From positions 1-64,000 of the forward strand of contig UQCM01000011.1 in assembly GCA_900539525.1 (NCBI GenBank): a DNA stretch of 64,000 nucleotides, read 5' to 3'. Positions 45,850 to 53,730 of the stretch are shown here, piece by piece. The notes below the pieces were generated by a model. It worked only from the letters and a program-made list of their open reading frames with translations. It ran no database searches and had not been told where the DNA came from. Origin of the DNA: an uncultured Blautia sp. (lineage in GTDB: Bacteria; Bacillota; Clostridia; Lachnospirales; Lachnospiraceae). Both the position numbers and the translations under genes were made by a program. Each line of letters begins with the position of its first letter. Positions within the stretch are counted from its first letter, which is position 1.

Positions 45850-46533
45850 TTATATCTCAATTTTGTCCTTTATCTTCTCAAAGACAGCTTCACCGATCCC
45901 GCTGATATTCTTGATCTCTTCGATCGTCCGGAAGCCTCCCGTTGTTTCCCGGTATTCAATGATACCTGCCGCTTTCGCCTCCCCGATTCCCGGCAGGGAC
46001 ATCAGTTCATCAGCTGCTGCCTGATTTATATTTACCTTTTCTGTGTCTCCTGCTGAATCCTGCCCTTCCTGTTTATCATCTGGTGCCGGTACTTCCGGTT
46101 TCCAGTCTGCCGCCTCCTCCAGGGAAGGTACGGTAATCTGCTGTCCATCCTCCAGAACGGCTGCCTGATTTACAGCAAAATCAGCCGCCTCCTCCGTCAG
46201 GCCGCCCGCTGCTTCAATCGCCTCATACACTCTGGCACCGTCTGTCACTTTTACAACTCCCGGATGTTCCACAGCACCGCAGATATACACATAAATCTCT
46301 TTTTTCTGTCCCGTCTGAACGTTTCCATCTACGGATGTGTCCTCTGTTCTATGCTCCGGAATCTCCTCCTGCTCAGTTTCAAAGGCAGTTTCCGACATTT
46401 GATTCTTTTTAATATCAGTTAAGACGGCTGTACCATCCTCATAAATCGGAATCCTTTTCTCTTTTTCACAACCGGAAACGCAAAACAATACAACAGCCAC
46501 AGCTGTTGCTGCAAGATACTTTTTCCATTTCAT
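45850..46533 (-). CDS. comEA: ComEA-like DNA-binding lipoprotein
   Basis: A 227-residue competence protein that binds double-stranded DNA outside the membrane. A lipobox-like FCVSGCEKE closes the N-terminal hydrophobic leader. A Glu/Thr linker leads to an SLBB domain (EIYVYICGAVEHPGVVKVTD, LTEEAADFAVNQAAVLEDGQ). The C-terminal double helix-hairpin-helix (VNINQAAADELMSLPGIGEA, NISGIGEAVFEKIKDKI) binds DNA. It lies at the head of the cluster whose last member is comEC. Confidence 0.92.
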   Translation of the reverse strand: MKWKKYLAATAVAVVLFCVSGCEKEKRIPIYEDGTAVLTDIKKNQMSETAFETEQEEIPEHRTEDTSVDGNVQTGQKKEIYVYICGAVEHPGVVKVTDGARVYEAIEAAGGLTEEAADFAVNQAAVLEDGQQITVPSLEEAADWKPEVPAPDDKQEGQDSAGDTEKVNINQAAADELMSLPGIGEAKAAGIIEYRETTGGFRTIEEIKNISGIGEAVFEKIKDKIEI

Positions 46534-46653
46534 ACTGTATCAACCTCTTTTCTCCATGACAGGCGAAAAGTCCCCTTATACAGTCATTTCTTATTTTAAC
46601 GGAATTTTTTACAGAATACAACAATAATTTAACATTTATTTTAAATTGATGTT

Positions 46654-46792
46654 GGGGTCAAAAGTATTTGACCCCTTGATGCCTTCGGATCTTTCCGCGC
46701 TCCCGCTCTCCCAAAATCCGAAAAACATTCGAAATCCGCTCATTTTTCTTTGAAAAATAGCTACTTTCATGACCTTTTGACCCTGGCATCTT
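46654..46792 (-). repeat. GGTCAAAAG hairpin element, long copy
   Basis: One end is a perfect 9-bp hairpin GGGGTCAAA/TTTGACCCC with loop AGTA (46654-46675). The other end, on the minus strand, is GCCAGGGTCAAAAGGTCATG (about 46772-46792). Between them a 95-base segment contains no believable gene. A compressed copy with the same two ends occurs at 32798-32851. The element fills most of the 263-base gap between comEA and the transporter gene. Confidence 0.6.
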
Positions 46793-46796
46793 TAAA

Positions 46797-47228
46797 TCAC
46801 CGCCACTTAAAAATGATAATCCCAGCGATCGCGATGAGCATCCCCACCGCCTTTCTCCACTCAAATGGCTGTTTATTCATTCCGAACATCCCAAACAATT
46901 CAATAATATACGCCACTGCAAGCTGGGAAATCACGATCAACATGGCTGCTCTGGCCGTTCCCAGACTTCCTATACTTTTTATAACGGTAACAGTAATGAA
47001 AGCTCCCAGTACCCCACCCAGCAGCGTGTACTTATCCGGCACCTCCAGAATGCCCACAAAACTATGCCTGTCCGCAAAAAACCAGATCACCAGGCAGACC
47101 ACCAGTGCAGAAAACTGCACAAAACAGGTGGATACCCAGAGGCTGGTATGTTTGGTAACCTGTGTATTGAAGACTCCCTGAACGCTCATAAGTGCACCGG
47201 AAAGCATGGCGATAAATACTCCTGACAT
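46797..47228 (-). CDS. YdcZ-type small DMT transporter subunit
   Basis: A 143-residue integral membrane protein of the DMT_YdcZ (DUF606) family with about five predicted helices. ALMSVQGVFNTQVTKHTSLW and VLGAFITVTVIKSIGSLGTA, followed by FEWRKAVGMLIAIAGIIIF, match the family. Such half-length transporters dimerise; the substrate is unknown. It begins directly after a hairpin at 47231-47280 downstream of argD. Confidence 0.85.
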   Translation of the reverse strand: MSGVFIAMLSGALMSVQGVFNTQVTKHTSLWVSTCFVQFSALVVCLVIWFFADRHSFVGILEVPDKYTLLGGVLGAFITVTVIKSIGSLGTARAAMLIVISQLAVAYIIELFGMFGMNKQPFEWRKAVGMLIAIAGIIIFKWR

Positions 47229-47230
47229 AA

Positions 47231-47280
47231 TAAGAACTCCCTTTGCTTTTTCGTTAGTATATGCAAAGGGAGCTTCTTTA
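47231..47280 (-). terminator. terminator or attenuating hairpin after argD
   Basis: CTCCCTTTGC (47237-47246) pairs perfectly with GCAAAGGGAG (47263-47272). On the minus strand it is followed by TTCTTATTA. It separates the arg operon from the transporter gene whose start codon lies only a few bases further on, so partial readthrough is plausible. Confidence 0.6.
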
Positions 47281-47283
47281 TAC

Positions 47284-48477
47284 TTATGCCAGACTTTTCT
47301 CCAGTTTTTTGATCATTTCATCAATATCTTCTTTTTCAACCACAAGAGGCGGAACCAGACGCAGAACATCACTTCCCGCCGATATCACGATCAGCCCGTT
47401 TTCCAGTGATTTTCTGACAACCTCTCCCACCGTCCTTCCGGTAATAACGAGTCCCTGCATGAAGCCTTTTCCTCTTCTGGCACGGATACAGTCATACTTC
47501 TGCACCAGGGCATCCAGTTTTTCTTCCAGATAGGGCGCCAGGGCTCTGACATGTGCAGGGATGTCATCTCTTTCGAAAATATCCAGCACTGTCGCTACCG
47601 CCGCACAGGCCAGCGGATTTCCTCCGTAGGTGGTTCCATGGTCTCCCGGTGCAAGAGATGCCGCCGCTGTCTTCTCATTCAGTACGAAGGCGCCAACCGG
47701 AATTCCGCAGCCCAGTGCTTTGGCACATGTCATAATATCCGGCTTCACACCATAATCCTGCCATGCGAACATACTGCCTGTTCTTCCCATACCACACTGG
47801 ATCTCGTCAAGGATCAGCAGAATATCCTTTTCATCGCAGATCTCTCTGATTCCTTTCAGAAACTCCTTTTCTGCCGGGTAAATACCGCCCTCACCCTGGA
47901 TCGTTTCCATAATAATCGCACATGTCTTTTCGCTGATCTGGCTCTTTACACTCTCCAGATCATTGAAATCCGCAAACTTCACGCCTCCCATCAGGGGTCT
48001 GAAGGCCTCCTGATAATGAGGATTTCCTGTAACCGAAAGCGCCCCCACACTTCTCCCGTGGAAGGAATGATTCATCGCAATTATTTCGTGGTCTGTACAT
48101 CCATCTTTCAGATAGGCATATTTCCTCGCCGCCTTTATCGCACCTTCAATCGCCTCCGTGCCACTGTTCGTAAAAAACACCTTTGACATGCCGCTCACCT
48201 TTGCCAGTTTTTCGGCTGCGTCTGCCATGGGCACGTTGTAAAACAGATTTGATGTATGGATCAGTTGATCAATCTGTCCCTTCAGTGCCTCATCATATCC
48301 CGGATAGTGATATCCCAGCCCGAACACAGCAATGCCTGCTGCAAAGTCCAGGTACTTTTTTCCATCTGTATCATAAAGATTGACACCTTCCCCCTTTTCC
48401 AGTACAATTGGAAAACGGTTATAGGTATGAAGGACACACTGTTCAGACAGTTCCATATAATCAGTTGTTTTCTTCAT
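47284..48477 (-). CDS. argD: acetylornithine aminotransferase
   Basis: A 397-residue class III PLP aminotransferase converting N-acetylglutamate semialdehyde to N-acetylornithine. FFTNSGTEAIEGAIKAARKY, HSFHGRSVGALSVTGNPHYQ and ILDEIQCGMGRTGSMFAWQD are the family motifs. CAKALGCGIPVGAFV carries the PLP-binding Lys. Start ATG 48477 has AGGAGGAACG upstream; the longer frame would lie inside argB. It overlaps the end of argB by 17 bases. Confidence 0.96.
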   Translation of the reverse strand: MKKTTDYMELSEQCVLHTYNRFPIVLEKGEGVNLYDTDGKKYLDFAAGIAVFGLGYHYPGYDEALKGQIDQLIHTSNLFYNVPMADAAEKLAKVSGMSKVFFTNSGTEAIEGAIKAARKYAYLKDGCTDHEIIAMNHSFHGRSVGALSVTGNPHYQEAFRPLMGGVKFADFNDLESVKSQISEKTCAIIMETIQGEGGIYPAEKEFLKGIREICDEKDILLILDEIQCGMGRTGSMFAWQDYGVKPDIMTCAKALGCGIPVGAFVLNEKTAAASLAPGDHGTTYGGNPLACAAVATVLDIFERDDIPAHVRALAPYLEEKLDALVQKYDCIRARRGKGFMQGLVITGRTVGEVVRKSLENGLIVISAGSDVLRLVPPLVVEKEDIDEMIKKLEKSLA

Positions 48478-49360
48478 AGTAACGTTCCTCCTGATCTCCG
48501 ATAATAGCCGTTCCGACACCGCGGTTTGTAAAGAACTCAAGAAGCAGACAGTGTTCGATACGTCCATCCAGGATATGTACCCTGGAAACACCCGCTTTGA
48601 TGGCATCCACACAGTTCTGAATCTTTGGCAGCATACCGCCTCCCACATTTCCGCTGGCAAGCAGTTCCTCTGCCTCCGGTATGCTGAGCTCCGAAATCAG
48701 ACTCGATTTGTCCAGCGGATCACGGTAAACACCTTCAATATCTGTCAAAAATGCCAGCTTTGCCGCCCCTACTGCCACAGCGATCGCGCATGCTGCATCA
48801 TCAGCATTTATATTAAAGGAATGATAATTGTCATCGGAACCGATCGGGCAGATGACAGGCACGATATCATTATCCAGCAGTGTATGCAAAAGCTGCGTAT
48901 TGACCTCTTTGACTTCTCCCACATAACCGATATCTTTCCCTCCGGAAAGCTTTTTGTCCACTTTCAGGATCGAACCGTCCTTTCCACTGATGCCCACGGC
49001 CCGGACGCCCAGCTTCTCCATCATGGAAGCAAGCCCTTTATTGATCCGGTTCAGTACCATTTCTGCCACTTCCATAGTATCCTTATCTGTCACACGAAGT
49101 CCGTTGACAAATTTTGTCTCAATACCAACCTTTTTCGTCCATTTGGTAATTTCTTTACCGCCGCCGTGAACGATGATCGGCCGGAATCCTACCAGTTTTA
49201 ATAGTGCCACATCACGGACAACACTCTTCTTCAGTTCATGATCCACCATGGCGCTTCCGCCATATTTCACGACAATAATCTTTCCGTGAAATCTCTGTAT
49301 GTAAGGCAGTGCCTCATTTAATACGCTGGCTTTCTGCAGCCAGTTTTCCATAGTATCCAT
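48461..49360 (-). CDS. argB: acetylglutamate kinase
   Basis: A 299-residue kinase phosphorylating N-acetylglutamate, often the feedback-controlled step in organisms with the argJ cycle. The phosphate-binding IIVVKYGGSAMVD and IIVHGGGKEI motifs are at the N-terminus. FNINADDAACAIAVAVGAAK and LTDIEGVYRD are also present, followed by GGGMLPKIQNCVDAIKAGV. ATG 49360 has GAGGAGAATGA before it. The 165-base gap to argJ shows no clear structure. Confidence 0.96.
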   Translation of the reverse strand: MDTMENWLQKASVLNEALPYIQRFHGKIIVVKYGGSAMVDHELKKSVVRDVALLKLVGFRPIIVHGGGKEITKWTKKVGIETKFVNGLRVTDKDTMEVAEMVLNRINKGLASMMEKLGVRAVGISGKDGSILKVDKKLSGGKDIGYVGEVKEVNTQLLHTLLDNDIVPVICPIGSDDNYHSFNINADDAACAIAVAVGAAKLAFLTDIEGVYRDPLDKSSLISELSIPEAEELLASGNVGGGMLPKIQNCVDAIKAGVSRVHILDGRIEHCLLLEFFTNRGVGTAIIGDQEERYYEENN

Positions 49361-49525
49361 GTTTCATTCTCCTCATCTTTCCATCCGGCGGATCTTACCA
49401 TCCGCTTCGGTGCTTACTCATAGCTTCCTGATCGGGTCACATGTCACTGTCAAATCCGCGCGCAAAATCACTGCTTCCGGACTCTGATTCTTGCTCACGT
49501 ATGCTCCTGAACAGCTACGGTCACA

Positions 49526-50746
49526 TTATGAACGATAGTCTGCATTGATTTTGATATACTCATACGTCAGGTCACATCCCCAGGCAGTCGCACTTTCATC
49601 TCCCATCTTCACATCGGCAATGGCTGTCACTGCCTTTTCCGAAAGGATCCTGGTAGCCTCTTCCTCACTGTACCCTGTGGATACACCGTTTTCAATAATC
49701 TTCAGTTTTCCTGCGGCACTTTCAAAGTACAAATCTACCTTCTCCGGGTCAAATTGTGCACCAGAGTAGCCCATAGCGCAGAGAATACGTCCCCAGTTGG
49801 CATCGTGCCCGTAGATTGCAGCCTTGGTAAGATTGGATGTAACAATTGATTTGCTCAGCGTCACTGCCTGCTCTTTTGTCTCTGCGCCAATGACTTTCAC
49901 TTCGAAAAGAGCCGTGGCTCCTTCCCCGTCTCCTGCCATTTTCTTAGCCAGCTCGGTATTTACATAGTTCAGTGCCTCTGCAAATATATGATAATCCTCA
50001 TTTTCCTCCGTAATCTCCGGATTTTCCGCCAGACCATTTGCCAGCAGCAAAACCGTGTCATTGGTCGATGTATCGCCATCCACGGAAATCATGTTGTAGG
50101 TGTCCTTTACATCTGCACTTAATGCTTTCTGAAGCATTTCCTTTGAAATCGCTGCATCTGTCGTAACAAAGCTTAACATGGTACACATATTCGGATGAAT
50201 CATTCCCGCTCCCTTACACATGCCCCCGACAGTCACAGTCTTTCCGCCAAGCTGAATCTGTACAGCAACCTCCTTCTTCACGGTATCAGTCGTCATGATC
50301 GATTCTGCAGCCAGTGTCCCTGCCTCCGCAGAAGCCGACAGGATAGGAACCATGGTTCCTATTCCTTTTTTTATGATATCTATAGGAATCTGTTGTCCGA
50401 TCACACCTGTAGATGCAACCAGAACCTCTGTTTCTGAAATTCCGAGAAGCTCTGCAGCTTTTTTTGCTGTCTCCAGGCAATATCCATATCCTTCCTCTCC
50501 CGTACATGCATTTGCCACACCACTGTTGACTACGACTGCCTGCGCTGACGGATGATGATAAACAATATTCTGATCCCATTTGACAGGTGCTGCCTTTACT
50601 ACATTGGTTGTAAAGGTACCCGCTGCCACGCAGGGTATTTCGCTTACGATCATTGCCATATCTTTTTTTTCCTTTTTAATTCCGGCATGAATACCGATTG
50701 CCCGAAATCCTTTTGCTGCGGTTACACCGCCCTGTATAATATTCAT
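49526..50746 (-). CDS. argJ: bifunctional glutamate N-acetyltransferase / ornithine acetyltransferase
   Basis: A 406-residue ArgJ that recycles the acetyl group from acetylornithine to glutamate. It self-cleaves before a conserved Thr: the GMCKGAGMIHPNMCTMLSFV segment contains the ATML-like site, here CTML, so the catalytic Thr is present. VVVNSGVANACTGEEGYGYC and AIYGHDANWGRILCAMGYSG are further family motifs. The mature alpha and beta chains would each be about 200 residues. ATG 50746 follows GAGGAGGGAACC. Confidence 0.96.
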   Translation of the reverse strand: MNIIQGGVTAAKGFRAIGIHAGIKKEKKDMAMIVSEIPCVAAGTFTTNVVKAAPVKWDQNIVYHHPSAQAVVVNSGVANACTGEEGYGYCLETAKKAAELLGISETEVLVASTGVIGQQIPIDIIKKGIGTMVPILSASAEAGTLAAESIMTTDTVKKEVAVQIQLGGKTVTVGGMCKGAGMIHPNMCTMLSFVTTDAAISKEMLQKALSADVKDTYNMISVDGDTSTNDTVLLLANGLAENPEITEENEDYHIFAEALNYVNTELAKKMAGDGEGATALFEVKVIGAETKEQAVTLSKSIVTSNLTKAAIYGHDANWGRILCAMGYSGAQFDPEKVDLYFESAAGKLKIIENGVSTGYSEEEATRILSEKAVTAIADVKMGDESATAWGCDLTYEYIKINADYRS

Positions 50747-50840
50747 ATATCGGTTCCCTCCTCTTTTCATATCAGATAAACTGTACTGTCTTCCTTTCTA
50801 TCCGGCAGCACATGCTTCTTAGATCATGTCCATCTCACAC

Positions 50841-51878
50841 TTATGGGAACATCGGAACCTGACAAAGCCCGAGTGTTTCCTCCAGTCCAAACATAAGGTT
50901 CATATTCTGTACAGCCTGCCCGGCAGCACCCTTCACCAGATTGTCCATGGCTCCCATCATAATCAGGCGGTTGGTCCGGGAATCAATTTTAAAGTTCACA
51001 TCCACAAAGTTACTTCCCTCCACCCACTTTGTCTGAGGGCAGACATCCGGATCCAGTACACGTACAAATTTCTCTTCCGCATAATATTTATCGTAAACAG
51101 ACCTCACCTCTTCGTATGTTACCTCCCTTTTCAGGGTTGCATATGCTGTCACAAGAATTCCTCTGTTCATAGGTGCCAGATGCGGTGTAAAGCTCAGTGT
51201 GATCTTTTTTCCGGCCGCATATCCCAGCTGCTCCTCTATCTCCGGTGTGTGTCTGTGGCATGCCACTCCATAAGCTTTCATATTCTCATTCACTTCACAA
51301 TAAAGATTATCCACCTTCGCACCTCTTCCCGCCCCGGAGGTCCCTGATTTGGCATCGATAATAATCGTCTCCGGATTGATGAGTCCCTCTTTTACTGCAG
51401 GATAGATGGACAGTGTGCTGCAGGTGGGATAGCATCCCGGATTCGCTACCAGCCTGGCTTTTTTTATATCCTCTCTGTTCATCTCACAGAGACCATAGAC
51501 TGCCTCATGAATAAACTGAGGGGATTTATGTGTGATCTTATACCATTCCTCATAGGTATTTACATCTTTGATCCGAAAGTCTGCACTCAGGTCAATAATA
51601 CGTACCTTTGACAGGATATTCTCATTTACCAGAGAAGCACACAATCCCTGTGGTGTTGCTGTAAAAATCACATCGACCTGATTTGCCAGCTCTTCCATAT
51701 TGTCATCCATACATTTCGCATCTACGATCTGAAACATATTCTGGAAAACTTCATAATACTTTTTATCTATATAACTTCTGGAACCATACCACACAATGTC
51801 CGCCTCAGGATGTCCCATCAGTAATCTGACAAGCTCTCCTCCCGCATAACCTGTTGCTCCGATAATTCCAACTCTCAT
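50841..51878 (-). CDS. argC: N-acetyl-gamma-glutamyl-phosphate reductase
   Basis: A 345-residue NADP-dependent reductase. IIGATGYAGGELVRLLMGHP is the nucleotide-binding start. LVANPGCYPTCSTLSIYPAV has the catalytic Cys near residue 148. GTSGAGRGAKVDNLYCEVNE and RHTPEIEEQLG (near residue 210) complete the active site. First gene of the argCJBD operon; its promoter overlaps an ARG-box-like palindrome at 51980-51995. Confidence 0.96.
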   Translation of the reverse strand: MRVGIIGATGYAGGELVRLLMGHPEADIVWYGSRSYIDKKYYEVFQNMFQIVDAKCMDDNMEELANQVDVIFTATPQGLCASLVNENILSKVRIIDLSADFRIKDVNTYEEWYKITHKSPQFIHEAVYGLCEMNREDIKKARLVANPGCYPTCSTLSIYPAVKEGLINPETIIIDAKSGTSGAGRGAKVDNLYCEVNENMKAYGVACHRHTPEIEEQLGYAAGKKITLSFTPHLAPMNRGILVTAYATLKREVTYEEVRSVYDKYYAEEKFVRVLDPDVCPQTKWVEGSNFVDVNFKIDSRTNRLIMMGAMDNLVKGAAGQAVQNMNLMFGLEETLGLCQVPMFP

Positions 51879-51979
51879 TTTCTTTCACTCCTTTTTCATT
51901 TGATCCTGTTCTTCCCGCAGACTATCATAATATAAGAAGTCGCCGAAGTAAAGTTTTTTCTCCTGCTTATTTGTTTTCA

Positions 51980-52015
51980 ATGCATAATTATACATCTATT
52001 GCGCATATTATTCAA
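51980..52015 (-). promoter_or_regulatory. argC promoter with overlapping ARG box
   Basis: On the minus strand TTGAAT (52010-52015), 17 bases, then TATAAT (51987-51992). The near-palindrome TGCATAATTATACA (51981-51994) covers the -10 box and resembles ArgR operators (half-sites of TGNATAAT form). ArgR binding here would block RNA polymerase when arginine is plentiful. A second, related palindrome overlaps the divergent argG promoter. Confidence 0.7.
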
Positions 52016-52069
52016 CCATTATTTCATTTTTTCCATAACTGCCCGGCGTCCGCTCGATTACCAAAGCTT

Positions 52070-52097
52070 GTTACTGATTACGGAGTTGACCAGTAAC
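52070..52097 (+). repeat. GTTACTG...CAGTAAC palindrome
   Basis: GTTACTG and CAGTAAC flank ATTACGGAGTTGAC. The same outer arms and a very similar middle (GTCACGGAGTGAA) occur at 34667-34693. It lies between the argC and argG promoters. Confidence 0.55.
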
Positions 52098-52117
52098 ACA
52101 TACAGCAAAATTAATAC

Positions 52118-52146
52118 TTGCATAATTATAACAGTTGTTGTATAGT
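52118..52146 (+). promoter_or_regulatory. argG promoter with overlapping ARG box
   Basis: TTGCAT (52118-52123), a 17-base spacer, then TATAGT (52141-52146). TGCATAATTATAAC (52119-52132) matches the ARG-box-like palindrome of the argC promoter in 12 of 14 positions and covers the -35 region. Both arginine promoters are thus probably ArgR-controlled. The transcript would start near 52153, so the 150-bp repeat at 52168 is in the 5' leader of argG. Confidence 0.7.
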
Positions 52147-52167
52147 AATGGATAGCAAAAAAATGCT

Positions 52168-52317
52168 AACTGTTCAGAGTCATGCAGATTTATAAATATT
52201 TGCCCTGGGGAGCTTGCTTACCAGAGGCAAATTTTATAAATCTATAGGGCGAGAGCCCTACATGAGCAAAAGGAAAGCCTCGCAGAGGCGATTTTGCGAA
52301 TGGACTCTGAATAGTTA
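52168..52317 (+). repeat. complete 150-bp element with 14-bp terminal inverted repeats (MITE-like)
   Basis: The ends AACTGTTCAGAGTC and GACTCTGAATAGTT are inverted repeats with one mismatch. Inside are further hairpins: AGGGC/GCCCT, GCCTC/GAGGC, and a long imperfect pairing of the left TTTGCCCTGG region with CCAGAGGCAAA. It has no coding capacity of its own. Partial copies are at 1665-1720, 2988-3047 and 5870-5925. It lies within the predicted argG leader, between promoter and ribosome site. Confidence 0.75.
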
Positions 52318-52345
52318 CAAAAATGAAATGAGGAGGAATTATACT

Positions 52346-53575
52346 ATGAAAGAAAAAGTAATCTTAGCATACTCCGGCGGACTGGATACAACAGCTATCA
52401 TCCCCTGGTTAAAAGAGACATTTGATTATGAAGTAATCTGCTGCTGCATCGACTGCGGACAGGGAAACGAACTGGAGGGCCTTGATGAAAGAGCCAGGAT
52501 GTCCGGTGCTTCCAAATTATATATCGAAAACATCATTGACGAGTTCTGTGATGACTACATAATGCCATGTGTAAAAGCCGGTGCAGTATATGAGAATAAA
52601 TATCTCCTTGGTACCTCTATGGCACGCCCTGTGATTGCTAAGAAGCTGGTTGAAATTGCCCGCAAGGAAGGTGCCACTGCCATCTGCCATGGTGCTACCG
52701 GAAAGGGTAATGATCAGATCCGCTTTGAGCTGTCCATCAAAGCTCTTGCTCCTGATATGAAAATCATTGCTCCATGGCGTATGACGGATCTCTGGACGAT
52801 GCAGTCCCGGGAAGATGAAATTGAGTTCTGTAAACAACACGGGATTGATCTCCCATTTTCCACAGACTCCAGCTACAGCCGTGACAGGAACCTGTGGCAC
52901 CTCAGTCATGAAGGTCTGGAACTTGAAGATCCGGCCAATGAGCCAAATTACGAACATCTTCTTGTAATGGGTGTTTCTCCGGAGAAGGCACCGGATGAGG
53001 GTGAATACGTTACTATGACCTTTGAAAAAGGTATCCCCGTCAGTCTCAACGGCAAACAGATGAAAGTCTCTGAAATTATCACAAAGTTAAATGAACTTGG
53101 CGGAAAGCACGGAATCGGTATCATTGATATTGTTGAAAACCGTGTGGTAGGAATGAAATCCCGCGGTGTATATGAAACACCGGGCGGTACGATTCTGATG
53201 GAGGCTCATTCACAGCTGGAAGAACTGGTTCTTGACCGTGCAACCATGGAGGTAAAGAAGGATCTGGGTAATAAATTTGCGCAGATCGTTTATGAAGGAA
53301 AATGGTTTACTCCTCTTCGCGAGGCTATCCAGGCATTTATGGATGTGACTCAGGAATATGTGACCGGCGAAGTGAAGTTTAAACTTTACAAAGGAAATAT
53401 TATCAAAGCCGGAACCACTTCTCCGTACAGCCTGTATAACGAATCGCTTGCAAGCTTTACTACCGGTGATCTGTATGACCACCACGATGCCAGTGGATTT
53501 ATTACGCTGTTCGGACTTCCGCTGAAGGTCCGTGCCATGAAAATGGCTGAACTAAAGGCCGAAAATAATAAATAA
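52346..53575 (+). CDS. argG: argininosuccinate synthase
   Basis: A 409-residue ATP-dependent ligase joining citrulline and aspartate. The N-terminal VILAYSGGLDTTAIIPWLKE is the PP-loop. CHGATGKGNDQIRFELSIKA and FSTDSSYSRDRNLWHLSHEG are the substrate-binding segments. ATG 52346 is chosen because AGGAGGAAT precedes it; the longer upstream frame reads through the repeat and is not protein-like. Divergent from argC; a terminator follows at 53666. No argH or argF is in the window. Confidence 0.96.
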   Translation: MKEKVILAYSGGLDTTAIIPWLKETFDYEVICCCIDCGQGNELEGLDERARMSGASKLYIENIIDEFCDDYIMPCVKAGAVYENKYLLGTSMARPVIAKKLVEIARKEGATAICHGATGKGNDQIRFELSIKALAPDMKIIAPWRMTDLWTMQSREDEIEFCKQHGIDLPFSTDSSYSRDRNLWHLSHEGLELEDPANEPNYEHLLVMGVSPEKAPDEGEYVTMTFEKGIPVSLNGKQMKVSEIITKLNELGGKHGIGIIDIVENRVVGMKSRGVYETPGGTILMEAHSQLEELVLDRATMEVKKDLGNKFAQIVYEGKWFTPLREAIQAFMDVTQEYVTGEVKFKLYKGNIIKAGTTSPYSLYNESLASFTTGDLYDHHDASGFITLFGLPLKVRAMKMAELKAENNK

Positions 53576-53665
53576 AGCCAAAATCAGATATTCCGACCAC
53601 ATGGACAATATTACTTTTTCAAGTCTTTCGTTTTGCCCATGTATGATTTTCATAATATCGTTTTA

Positions 53666-53700
53666 AAAGGGAGACACTTCAAAGTGTCTCCCTTTCTTTC
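53666..53700 (+). terminator. terminator between argG and the GH2 gene
   Basis: AAAGGGAGACACT (53666-53678) pairs with AGTGTCTCCCTTT (53683-53695) around a four-base loop, followed by CTTTC and preceded by a T/A tract. The symmetric shape suits both convergent genes. Confidence 0.85.
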
Positions 53701-53730
53701 ACCAGTTCGGCTATCTGACAGCCTGCCGCT

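Noticed and set aside
46658..46864. 68-codon minus-strand frame between comEA and the transporter
   Set aside because: It lies almost wholly in the GGTCAAAAG repeat element and overlaps the transporter gene; no ribosome site and no protein-like pattern.
52214..52345. N-terminal extension of argG
   Set aside because: It reads through the palindromic repeat; the proper start at 52346 has a strong ribosome site and matches the family start.
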